Assembly: GCA_900555045.1 (NCBI GenBank)
Contig: USJW01000123.1
Span: 1-13,770, forward strand
Direction: 5' to 3'
DNA: 13,770 bases
From: an uncultured Clostridium sp.
GTDB lineage: Bacteria; Bacillota; Clostridia; Lachnospirales; Lachnospiraceae
The notes under the pieces are model-generated. The model did not search any database. It worked only from the letters and a program-made list of their open reading frames with translations, and had not been told where the DNA came from. Made by a program: the position numbers and the translations under genes. Below are positions 1 through 6,800 of this stretch, one piece after another (position 1 is the first letter of the stretch; each line of letters opens with the position of its first letter).

Positions 1-20
1 GTACTATGATGGACATACAA

Positions 21-55
21 GTGGTAGAAAGTGGTGCAAAGTGGTAGAGGATGGT
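21..55 (+). promoter_or_regulatory. MraZ-type operator: four boxes at 10-bp spacing
   Basis: GTGGT occurs at 21-25, 31-35 and 41-45, and a degenerate fourth copy, ATGGT, at 51-55. The start-to-start spacing is exactly 10 bp, one helical turn. The first three boxes are preceded by A residues, giving AAGTGGT. Known MraZ operators are arrays of short direct repeats with a TGG core at about 10-bp spacing, upstream of mraZ itself, including AAAGTGG-type boxes in mollicutes. The array lies about 85 bp upstream of the mraZ start. I infer that MraZ binds here and controls the whole cluster by autoregulation. Binding is not shown by sequence alone, but the match in repeat, period and position is strong. 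Confidence 0.8.
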
Positions 56-59
56 TGTT

Positions 60-88
60 TTGTGGATGAAGTGGGGGTTTCGGATTAT
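60..88 (+). promoter_or_regulatory. Tentative promoter for the mraZ operon
   Basis: TTGTGG (60-65) and GATTAT (83-88) are separated by 17 bp, matching the sigma-A boxes at three of six and four of six bases. The -35 would begin right after the fourth MraZ box, which would suit repression. The match is weak. An alternative -10 (TACTAT, 2-7) upstream of the boxes would need a -35 outside the window. Confidence 0.3.
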
Positions 89-115
89 CCCCCACGGCCC
101 ATCCGCGTACCGCGG
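71..115 (+). other. Two hairpins in the mraZ leader
   Basis: GTGGGGG (71-77) is perfectly complementary to CCCCCAC (89-95) with an 11-nt loop. A second perfect stem, CCGCG (103-107) with CGCGG (111-115), has a 3-nt loop. Neither is followed by a T-run, so they do not look like an intrinsic terminator. They lie 12-70 nt before the mraZ ribosome binding site and could shape the 5' leader or be DNA-level inverted repeats. The candidate -10 element falls in the first loop, which argues for caution about both readings. Confidence 0.45.
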
Positions 116-138
116 TGATGTACGGCAGGTGATGAGCT

Positions 139-564
139 ATGTTCATGGGTGAGTACAATCATACAGTTGACTCGAAGGGGCGCTTGATCGTTCCCTCGAA
201 GTTCAGAGAGCAGTTGGGCGATGAATTCGTTGTGACGAAGGGCCTGGACAACTGCCTTTTTGTGTATGAGAATTCCGAGTGGGCAAAGCTGGAAGAAAAG
301 CTGCGCACCTTGCCGCTTACAAACACCGCCGCACGTAAGTTTTCACGTTTCCTGTTAGCAGGAGCTACCACCTGTGAGGTGGACAAGCAGGGCAGAATTC
401 TGCTCCCGGCCATACTCAGAGAGTTCGCCGGTATCGAGAAGGATGCAGTTTTGGTCGGAGTCGGCAGCCGGATTGAAATCTGGAGCAAGGATCGCTGGAT
501 CCAGGCCAACACCTTTGACGATATGGAAGAAATTGCGGAACACATGGAAGGTTTGGGAATCTGA
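139..564 (+). CDS. mraZ: MraZ transcriptional regulator
   Basis: This 141-residue protein is close to the usual MraZ length. It carries the duplicated SpoVT/AbrB-like DNA-binding fold, with the DxxGR signature twice: D11-R15 (DSKGR) and D82-R86 (DKQGR, followed by ILLP). MraZ forms a ring-shaped oligomer that binds direct repeats ahead of its own operon and usually represses the dcw genes. The matching box array is at 21-55. The start at 139 is preceded by AGGTGA (128-133) and gives the N-terminus MFMGEYNHT usual for clostridial MraZ. A second in-frame ATG two codons later is less likely to be the start. The stop codon overlaps the rsmH start (TGATG at 562-566), so the two genes are probably translationally coupled. 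Confidence 0.96.
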   Translation: MFMGEYNHTVDSKGRLIVPSKFREQLGDEFVVTKGLDNCLFVYENSEWAKLEEKLRTLPLTNTAARKFSRFLLAGATTCEVDKQGRILLPAILREFAGIEKDAVLVGVGSRIEIWSKDRWIQANTFDDMEEIAEHMEGLGI

Positions 565-1505
565 TGGAAGAGCTTAAGTTTGGACATACATCGGTCCTCC
601 TGTATGAGACGGTGGGGAGCCTCAATATCATCCCCGGCGGCTGTTACGTGGACGGAACCCTGGGAGGCGGCGGACATGCCTTAGAGGTGCTAAAGCGCCT
701 GGGACACGGACGGCTGATCGGCATCGATCAGGATGCGGACGCCATCGCCGCGGCAGGGCAGCGCTTAAAAGCGTTCGAGGACAAGGTGACGATCGTCAGG
801 GACAATTACCGGAATATCCAATCCGTGCTGCGGGACTTAGGCGTGGAGAAGGTGGACGGGATCTACCTGGACCTGGGCGTTTCCTCCTATCAGCTGGACA
901 CGCCGGAGCGGGGATTTACCTACCGCGAGGACGCGCCGCTCGACATGCGGATGGACCAGAGGGGCGGGCAGACCGCTGCGGACATCGTCAACACCTACGG
1001 GGAGATGGAGCTGTACCGCATCATCCGCGACTACGGTGAGGACCGGTTCGCCAAGAACATTGCAAAGCACATTGTCCGGGCAAGGGAGGAACATCCCATT
1101 GAGACCACCGGGCAGTTGGCCGAGATCATCAAGGCGGCGATCCCCGCAAAGGTGCGCGCCACCGGCGGACATCCCGCCAAGCGGACCTTTCAGGCCATCC
1201 GGATCGAGTTAAACCAGGAGTTAGCCGTGCTGGAGCAGTCCATCAACACCATGATCGACCTGTTAAACCCGGGCGGAAGACTCAGCATCATCACGTTCCA
1301 CTCGTTGGAGGACCGGATCGTGAAGAAGCAGTTTAAGGAGAGCGAGAACCCGTGTGTGTGCCCGCCGGATTTTCCGGTCTGCGTGTGCGGGCGAAAGAGC
1401 AGGGGGCGGGTCATCACCCGCAAACCAATCCTGCCATCGGATGAGGAGCTGGCGGTGAACAGCCGTTCCAAGAGCGCGAAGCTGCGCGTCTTCGAGCGGG
1501 CTTAA
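564..1505 (+). CDS. rsmH: 16S rRNA (cytosine(1402)-N(4))-methyltransferase
   Basis: RsmH (MraW) uses S-adenosylmethionine to methylate N4 of C1402 in the 16S rRNA decoding centre. The 313-residue length is typical. Visible motifs are HTSVLLYETV near the N-terminus, the SAM-binding loop VDGTLGGGGHA (about residues 29-39) followed by GIDQDADA, the LDLGVSSYQLD segment with ERGFTYREDAPLDMRMD, HPAKRTFQAIRIELN, and the late FHSLEDR motif. A Cys cluster, CVCPPDFPVCVC, lies near residues 264-275, as in many Firmicute homologues. The ATG overlaps the mraZ stop by one base. The gene plays no direct part in wall synthesis but is a constant member of dcw clusters next to mraZ. An 85-bp AT-rich spacer follows it, with GGATT repeated at 1522, 1539, 1551 and 1559 and no clear promoter or terminator. 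Confidence 0.97.
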   Translation: MEELKFGHTSVLLYETVGSLNIIPGGCYVDGTLGGGGHALEVLKRLGHGRLIGIDQDADAIAAAGQRLKAFEDKVTIVRDNYRNIQSVLRDLGVEKVDGIYLDLGVSSYQLDTPERGFTYREDAPLDMRMDQRGGQTAADIVNTYGEMELYRIIRDYGEDRFAKNIAKHIVRAREEHPIETTGQLAEIIKAAIPAKVRATGGHPAKRTFQAIRIELNQELAVLEQSINTMIDLLNPGGRLSIITFHSLEDRIVKKQFKESENPCVCPPDFPVCVCGRKSRGRVITRKPILPSDEELAVNSRSKSAKLRVFERA

Positions 1506-1590
1506 AATACAGATTTTCTTAGGATTAAAAGGGATAAAGGATTATTAAAAGGATTTTCGGATTTTCAAAAAGGGAAGGAGGAAAGGTGAA

Positions 1591-2127
1591 ATGGCTGCGA
1601 GAGCACAGGCGTCAAAAGGACGCGCATACAGACAGACAAACCGCCGGGAAGTGAATTCCTACAGAGGCGGATATGTACACGGCACGGCCGCGCCAAAGCT
1701 GGAACCGGCATATGAGCCGGAACGCCGCGAAGTAAAGCGCAGGCCCAAGAATGCGAACAGCGTGCGCAGCAACCAGAGGATCCGGCGCAACCAGGAAAAG
1801 GCGCTGCACATGGATCTTCCGTATGTGATCATGTTAACGGTCGCATCGCTTTGCACCTTATACCTCTGCGTGAATTATCTGCACCTGCAGTCCTCCATCA
1901 CGGGGCGGATGCATGCGATTGAGCAGATGGAGGCGGATCTGGAGAAAAAGCGCTCGGAGAACGACGCGCTGGAGACCGCAATCAACACCAGCATCGACTT
2001 AAACCAGATCTACGAGATCGCCACCAAGGAACTGGGAATGGTGTACGCCAAAAAGAACCAGGTACTATTATTCGACAAGTCAGAAAGCGAGTATGTAAGG
2101 CAGTATGAAGACATCCCGGAATACTAA
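1591..2127 (+). CDS. ftsL: FtsL-like septum protein
   Basis: The 178-residue protein has bitopic FtsL/DivIC architecture. It starts with a long basic, Arg/Lys/Gln-rich cytoplasmic region (1-74), then one membrane segment at about 76-96 (LPYVIMLTVASLCTLYLCV), an extracytoplasmic coiled coil at about 97-135 (heptad-like LHLQ...MEADLEKKRSENDALE), and the LNQIYEIATKELGM segment typical of this family. FtsL works with DivIC and DivIB to recruit and activate FtsW and the septal PBP. Sequence similarity in this family is low, so the name rests on topology plus position between rsmH and a class B PBP. The cytoplasmic tail is longer than in many FtsL proteins. A strong AAGGAGG (1575-1581) precedes the ATG. 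The last 23 bp overlap the next gene in another frame, indicating coupling. Confidence 0.85.
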   Translation: MAARAQASKGRAYRQTNRREVNSYRGGYVHGTAAPKLEPAYEPERREVKRRPKNANSVRSNQRIRRNQEKALHMDLPYVIMLTVASLCTLYLCVNYLHLQSSITGRMHAIEQMEADLEKKRSENDALETAINTSIDLNQIYEIATKELGMVYAKKNQVLLFDKSESEYVRQYEDIPEY

Positions 2128-4777
2128 TTCAGGCAGCCGCGGGGGCGGAGGCGAATATCCGCCCCGCGGGCCGAAGAATAAGAAACGTTCCGATAAAAAA
2201 ATATTTCAAAAATACATGCAGGAAAAGCTGGCAATCACAGTGTTGGTGATTACGCTGGCTTTATTTGCATTAGTTATGGTGCTCTACCGGATTATCCGGG
2301 ACAACAATGAGCAGTACAACAAGATCGTGCTGTCCCAGAGGCAGCAGCAGTACGACAGCCGGGTGATCCCCTACCGGAGAGGGGACATCGTGGATCGGAA
2401 CGGCACCTACGTGGCCAAGAGCGAGAAGGTGTACAACCTGATCATCGACCCCACCCAGATCATGCACGACAAGGAACATTACCTGGAGCCCACCATCGAC
2501 GCGCTGGTCCAGACCTTCGGCTTTGACGCCGGGGAGCTGCGGACTCTGATCGAGGACCGGGCGGAGAGTCCCTATGTGCGCTACAGCAAGGGGCGCCAGC
2601 TGAGCTACGACCAGAAGTCGGCCTTCGAGCAGCTGGAAAAGGACACCAACAAGGCGTTTCGGGACAGCAAGGACGACAACGAGTCCAAGAAGCGGGTGCG
2701 GGGCATCTGGTTTGAGGACGAGTATCGCCGGATTTACCCCTACGGCAGCATGGGCTGCAACGTGATCGGCTTCTCCTCCGGGGACGGGAGTACGGGAACT
2801 GGCGGAATCGAGCAGTTCTACAACGATCAGCTGACCGGGACAAACGGCCGCGAGTACGGCTACCTGGACGAGAACGCGAACCTGGAGGGCGTGGTGAAGC
2901 CCGCCGTCAACGGCAGGACCGTGGTGTCCACCATCGACGTGAACATCCAGAACATTCTCCAGAAATACATCGACGAGTGGCAGACCACCGTGGGCAGCAA
3001 CATCACGGCGGCCATCGTCATGAACCCCAACAACGGGGAAATCTTGGCCATGGGTTCCACCAACAATTTCGACTTGAACAATCCCAGGGAGCTCACCGGC
3101 TACACGGAGGACGAGCTGCTGCAGCTGGGCAAAAAGGAGGCCGTGGCCGTCTACAAGCGGGAGAACGACGGCGCCAAGATCACCGAGGACGAGGTTTTGG
3201 ACCACTACAGCCGGGAGGACGTGATCAGCTACGGCACCCAGGTGGCGTGGAACCAGACCTGGCGCAATTTCTGTGTCAGCGACACCTACGAGCCCGGCTC
3301 GCCGTCCAAGATCTTCACCGTGGCGGCCGGCCTGGAGGAGGGCGTGCTCAAGGGAAACGAGTCCTTCGAGTGCACCGGCTTTAAGCATGTGGCGGACCGG
3401 GACATCTTCTGCGTGAAGCGGACCGGCCACGGCTGGCTGAACGTGCAGGAGTCTCTCATGCAGTCCTGCAACGTCTGCCTGATGGATATGGCGGCCATGA
3501 TCGGACCGGAGCGCTTTGCCAAATACCAGGCGATCTTCGGCTTCGGCGAGAAGACCGGCATCGACCTGCCCGGCGAGGCGGACACCACCAACCTGATCTA
3601 CCACGCGGACAACATGGGCCCCACGGAGCTGGCCACCAGCTCCTTCGGACAGGGCTTCACCTGCACGATGGTGCAGATGGCGGCGGCCTACTGCTCCGTG
3701 ATCAACGGCGGTTCCTACTACGAGCCCCACGTGGTGAAGCAGATTCTCAACGAGCAGGGTTCCGTTGTGGAGCGCAAGGAGCCGGTGCTGGTGCGGGAGA
3801 CCGTGTCCCAGTCCACCGCCAATTTCCTCAAAAACACCATGTTCCTCACCGTGGAGGACGGAACCGGAAAGGCCGCCGCGGTGGAGGGCTACGACGTGGG
3901 CGGAAAGACGGGAACCGCCGAGCGGCTGCCCCGTAAATCCGGAAAATATCTGGTCTCCTTCGCGGGCTTTGCTCCGGTGGAGGATCCCCAGGTGTTCGTC
4001 TACGTGATCATCGACGTGCCCAACTACCCGCCGGGGCCCCAGCAGGCCCACAGCTCCTACGCCAGCGCCATTTTCTCCAAGATCATGGCGGACACTCTTC
4101 CTTATTTAAATGTATTCCCCACCCGGGATCTGCCCGAGGAGGAGGACGTGCAGGGCGAGCTGCCCCAGTCGGAGGGAATCAACGCGGAGGAGAACGGCGG
4201 CGAGGGCGAACTGCCCCCCGAGACGAAGCAGTATGAGACCGACGAGTTTGTGGATGGGGAAGGCCCGGTCGACAGCGGCCTGCCCGATGGAATCCCGGCC
4301 GGCTCCCAGGATCCGTCCATTTTCGACCTGATGGAAAATAATGGGTCTGGCGGCGCGGGCGGAGCGGGACTGCCGTCCGCGGGAAGCGCGGGAGGCGGGA
4401 CAGCGGATGGGACGAAGTCCGGGAACACGGCGGACAAGACGACCTCGCCCACCAAGGCGAATCAGTCTACCTCCGGAACCAAAGCGGATAAGACGACTTC
4501 GTCCACGAAAGCGAACAAGTCCACCTCCGCGACCAAGTCGGACAAGACAAATTCGTCCACCAAGGCGAACAAATCCACGTCCGCCACCAAGCAGGATAAG
4601 ACCACCGCGGCCACCACGAAGGCGAATAAAACCACCTCCGCGGGCGGGAACAAGACCACCGCCGGTTCGGACCGGCCCACTGCCAGCACCACGCCGGGCG
4701 GGGCGGTTCCGGAGGGGACGGACAGTCCGGTAGCCGGGGGACCGGGGGAGACCGTGCCGGTCAAACCCATGAACTGA
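2105..4777 (+). CDS. Class B penicillin-binding protein with long Ser/Thr/Lys repeat tail
   Basis: This is a peptidoglycan DD-transpeptidase of the FtsI/Pbp2B/SpoVD group. A basic cytoplasmic N-terminus is followed by a membrane anchor at about 42-64, the PBP dimerisation domain (RRGDIVDRNG at 91-100) and the transpeptidase domain. Catalytic motifs are Ser399-x-x-Lys402, written SPSK where STFK or STVK is usual; Ser454-Cys-Asn456; and Lys601-Thr-Gly603 (GGKTGTAE). The catalytic domain ends near residue 670. A 214-residue tail follows, first acidic and Pro/Gly-rich, then a basic Ser/Thr/Lys stretch with four 18-residue repeats (778-849). No PASTA domain is visible. At 890 residues it is well above the 600-750 typical of the group. 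The ATG lies inside ftsL with a modest AAGG (2097-2100) upstream; the next in-frame ATG (2216) would remove most of the basic N-terminus. It is likely the division PBP partner of FtsW, but I cannot decide between ftsI/pbpB and spoVD. Confidence 0.92.
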   Translation: MKTSRNTNSGSRGGGGEYPPRGPKNKKRSDKKIFQKYMQEKLAITVLVITLALFALVMVLYRIIRDNNEQYNKIVLSQRQQQYDSRVIPYRRGDIVDRNGTYVAKSEKVYNLIIDPTQIMHDKEHYLEPTIDALVQTFGFDAGELRTLIEDRAESPYVRYSKGRQLSYDQKSAFEQLEKDTNKAFRDSKDDNESKKRVRGIWFEDEYRRIYPYGSMGCNVIGFSSGDGSTGTGGIEQFYNDQLTGTNGREYGYLDENANLEGVVKPAVNGRTVVSTIDVNIQNILQKYIDEWQTTVGSNITAAIVMNPNNGEILAMGSTNNFDLNNPRELTGYTEDELLQLGKKEAVAVYKRENDGAKITEDEVLDHYSREDVISYGTQVAWNQTWRNFCVSDTYEPGSPSKIFTVAAGLEEGVLKGNESFECTGFKHVADRDIFCVKRTGHGWLNVQESLMQSCNVCLMDMAAMIGPERFAKYQAIFGFGEKTGIDLPGEADTTNLIYHADNMGPTELATSSFGQGFTCTMVQMAAAYCSVINGGSYYEPHVVKQILNEQGSVVERKEPVLVRETVSQSTANFLKNTMFLTVEDGTGKAAAVEGYDVGGKTGTAERLPRKSGKYLVSFAGFAPVEDPQVFVYVIIDVPNYPPGPQQAHSSYASAIFSKIMADTLPYLNVFPTRDLPEEEDVQGELPQSEGINAEENGGEGELPPETKQYETDEFVDGEGPVDSGLPDGIPAGSQDPSIFDLMENNGSGGAGGAGLPSAGSAGGGTADGTKSGNTADKTTSPTKANQSTSGTKADKTTSSTKANKSTSATKSDKTNSSTKANKSTSATKQDKTTAATTKANKTTSAGGNKTTAGSDRPTASTTPGGAVPEGTDSPVAGGPGETVPVKPMN
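4436..4651 (+). repeat. Four tandem 54-bp repeats inside the PBP tail
   Basis: Imperfect direct repeats start at 4436, 4490, 4544 and 4598, each exactly 54 bp (18 codons), with a partial fifth (KTTAG) from 4652. Each unit consists of two nine-residue halves of the form K-[ST]-[TN]-S-x-T-K-[AS]-[ND], with the halves ending alternately in N and D: KTTSPTKAN then QSTSGTKAD, KTTSSTKAN then KSTSATKSD, and so on. The fourth unit keeps its length but splits 10 + 8. The repeat is in frame, so copy number changes would preserve the reading frame. Confidence 0.9.
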
Positions 4778-4795
4778 GGAAAAACTTGGACTGAT

Positions 4796-4807
4796 TCCGG
4801 CGCCGGA
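4796..4807. other. 12-bp perfect palindrome between the two PBP genes
   Basis: TCCGGCGCCGGA is self-complementary and lies 19 bp after the stop of the first PBP gene. No T-run follows, so it is not a classical terminator. The rest of the 4778-4879 gap is AT-rich near the next start and shows no clear promoter. The function is unknown and chance is possible in GC-rich DNA. Confidence 0.35.
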
Positions 4808-4879
4808 GTGTGAAAACTATCATAAAATCGCGGCTGTTCCAATATATTATTAACAATGATGGACACCGGAGCAGCCGAT

Positions 4880-6676
4880 ATGAATACCAATCTTACCAGC
4901 CACCGAAAACGCACAGCCGTCCTGGGACTTCTGATCAGCCTTGCGATGATCGTCCTCACAGGGCGGCTTGGCTTTCTTATGCTGTTCTGTTCGGAGCACT
5001 ACACCCAGATGGCGGAGGACCTGCACCAGAGAGAGCGGACGATCAAGGCTGCCAGGGGGCGAATCATCGACGCCAACGGCGTGGTGATCGCCGACAACCG
5101 GACGGTCTGCACCATCTCGGTCATCCACAGCCAGATCACGGACCCGGACCAGGTGGTTTCGGTCCTCTGCGACAAGCTGGGGCTGGACGAGGCGCTGGTC
5201 CGCAAAAAGGTGGAGAAGCGCAGCTCCCGAGAGATCATAAAGACCAACGTGGATAAGCCCCTGGGCGACGCCATCCGGGAGTGCAAGCTAAACGGGGTGA
5301 AGGTGGATGAGGACTACAAGCGCTATTACCCCTACGACAGCCTGGCCTCCAAGGTCCTTGGCTTCACCGGAGGCGACAACCAGGGCATCATCGGCCTGGA
5401 GGTCAAGTACGAGCCGTACTTAAAAGGCAGAAACGGCACCATCCTGACCATGACCGACGCCCGCGGCGTGGAGCTTGAGAACGCGGCGGAGGACCGGATT
5501 GAGCCGGTGGCGGGCAACGACCTGGTGGTGAGCCTGGACGTGAACATCCAGAAATACGCCGAGCAGCTGGCCTACCAGGTGCTGGAGAAGAAGAATGCCA
5601 AGGCCGTGTCCATCATCGTCATGAACCCTCAAAACGGCGAGATCATGGCCATGGTCAATGCGCCGGAGTTCAATTTAAACGAGCCCTTCACCCTGGACCA
5701 GAACTTAAGAAGCCAGGTGCTGCGGGATGAGGCCATAGCCCGGGGGGATAGCCTGGACGCGGCGAAAAAGCAGGATGTCCTCAATAAAATGTGGCGCAAC
5801 CGCTGCATCAACGACACCTACGAGCCCGGCTCCACCTTCAAGATCATCACCGCGGCCGCGGGCCTGGAGTCGGGGGTGGTGAAGCTGACGGACCAGTTCT
5901 CATGCCCGGGCTTTCGCGTGGTGGAGGACCGGAAAATCCGCTGCCACAAGGTTGGCGGCCACGGCTCAGAGACGTTTTTGCAGGGCGTCATGAACTCCTG
6001 CAACCCGGTGTTCATCGACGTGGGCCTGCGGCTGGGGGTAGACAATTACTACAAGTACTTCACCCAGTTCGGGTTAAAGGGAAAGACCGGAATCGACCTG
6101 CCGGGCGAGGCGGCCACCATCATGCACAAGAAGGAGAACATGGGCCAGGTGGAGCTGGCCACCGTGTCCTTCGGCCAGTCCTTCCAGATCACGCCCATGC
6201 AGCTCATCACCACGGCGGCCTCCATCATCAACGGCGGCAACCGGGTGACGCCCCACTTCGGCGTGGAGGCGGTCAGCGCGGACCAAACATCGGTGCACAA
6301 ATTCACCTACCCGGTGAAGGAGGGGATTGTATCCCCGGAGACCAGCGCCACCATGCGCTACGTCCTGGAGAAGGTGGTGGCGGAGGGCAGCGGAAAGCGG
6401 GCCAAGGTGGAGGGCTTTCGCATCGGCGGAAAGACAGCCACGTCGGAGAAGCTGCCGAGAAGTTTAAAAAAATATATCTCCTCCTTTTTGGGCTTCGCGC
6501 CTGCGGATAACCCACAGGTGATCGCCTTAATCACCATCGACGAGCCCGAGGGGATTTACTACGGAGGAACCATCGCGGCCCCTGTGATCGGAGAGCTGTT
6601 TCAGAATATATTGCCTTATCTGGGAATCCAGGCATCGGAGGAAGAATCTGCTTCCCCCGATCCAAACGGTAGTTGA
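4880..6676 (+). CDS. Class B penicillin-binding protein, SpoVD/FtsI-like
   Basis: This is a second DD-transpeptidase directly after the first. From the chosen start (598 residues) there is a short basic N-terminus, a membrane anchor at about 13-36, the dimerisation domain (ARGRIIDANG, 58-67) and a transpeptidase domain with Ser318-Thr-Phe-Lys321 (EPGSTFK) and Ser373-Cys-Asn375. The third motif reads Lys518-Thr-Ala520 (GGKTATSE) where KTG is usual. The protein ends soon after the catalytic domain, with no PASTA repeat and no long tail. It shares many stretches with the preceding PBP (DTYEPGS, SCN, KTGIDLPGEA, ELAT-SFGQ), so the pair looks like an old tandem duplication. I chose ATG 4880 because GGAG (4868-4871) sits 8 nt upstream. 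Two in-frame ATGs at 4856 and 4859 lack a ribosome binding site but would add eight or seven residues. One of the pair probably serves division and the other spore cortex synthesis (SpoVD role), but sequence alone does not assign them. Confidence 0.92.
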   Translation: MNTNLTSHRKRTAVLGLLISLAMIVLTGRLGFLMLFCSEHYTQMAEDLHQRERTIKAARGRIIDANGVVIADNRTVCTISVIHSQITDPDQVVSVLCDKLGLDEALVRKKVEKRSSREIIKTNVDKPLGDAIRECKLNGVKVDEDYKRYYPYDSLASKVLGFTGGDNQGIIGLEVKYEPYLKGRNGTILTMTDARGVELENAAEDRIEPVAGNDLVVSLDVNIQKYAEQLAYQVLEKKNAKAVSIIVMNPQNGEIMAMVNAPEFNLNEPFTLDQNLRSQVLRDEAIARGDSLDAAKKQDVLNKMWRNRCINDTYEPGSTFKIITAAAGLESGVVKLTDQFSCPGFRVVEDRKIRCHKVGGHGSETFLQGVMNSCNPVFIDVGLRLGVDNYYKYFTQFGLKGKTGIDLPGEAATIMHKKENMGQVELATVSFGQSFQITPMQLITTAASIINGGNRVTPHFGVEAVSADQTSVHKFTYPVKEGIVSPETSATMRYVLEKVVAEGSGKRAKVEGFRIGGKTATSEKLPRSLKKYISSFLGFAPADNPQVIALITIDEPEGIYYGGTIAAPVIGELFQNILPYLGIQASEEESASPDPNGS

Positions 6677-6701
6677 TTATTCCCGGAAAAAGACGTATAC
6701 T
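6673..6701 (+). promoter_or_regulatory. Sigma-A-type promoter ahead of mraY
   Basis: TTGATT (6673-6678) and TATACT (6696-6701) are separated by exactly 17 bp and match the -35 and -10 consensus at four and five of six positions. The -35 box overlaps the TGA stop of the upstream PBP gene (6674-6676). Transcription would start near 6708, leaving a leader of roughly 90 nt before mraY. This is the best promoter match in the window and suggests that mraY to divIB can be transcribed independently of mraZ control. Confidence 0.65.
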
Positions 6702-6716
6702 ATTTACTGTGGCGTA

Positions 6717-6756
6717 CCGGCCAACATTTCCGAAAATTTACAATTTCGCAGGCCGG
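6717..6756 (+). other. Nested hairpin in the mraY leader
   Basis: The outer stem is CCGGCC (6717-6722) with GGCCGG (6751-6756). Inside it, CGAAAATT (6731-6738) pairs with AATTTCG (6742-6748) across a TAC loop with one bulged A. No T-run follows, so it is not an obvious terminator. It lies just downstream of the predicted transcription start and before the mraY ribosome binding site, where it could stabilise the 5' end or regulate mraY. Its function is unknown. Confidence 0.5.
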
Positions 6757-6800
6757 AACAGACACAAATCTGACCATACATATGAAATTGAGGTGCCCCT

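Noticed and set aside
21..55. The short direct repeats as a CRISPR or integration site.
   Set aside because: The units are only 5-7 bp with a 10-bp period and no spacers, and the position upstream of mraZ fits an MraZ operator.
2270..4051. A 593-codon open frame on the minus strand opposite the first PBP gene.
   Set aside because: Its translation is dominated by Val, Leu, His, Gly and Asp with no domain motifs. It is an antisense shadow created by GC-rich third positions of the real PBP gene, which has full catalytic motifs.
4821..4828. CATAAAAT as a possible sporulation sigma-E -10 box before the second PBP.
   Set aside because: It resembles the sigma-E -10 element, which would fit a SpoVD role, but no matching -35 lies 16-18 bp upstream, where the DNA is the GC palindrome region.
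5791..6510. A 239-codon plus-strand open frame inside the second PBP gene.
   Set aside because: It is a low-complexity Gly/His/Arg-rich translation and shadows the well-supported PBP frame.
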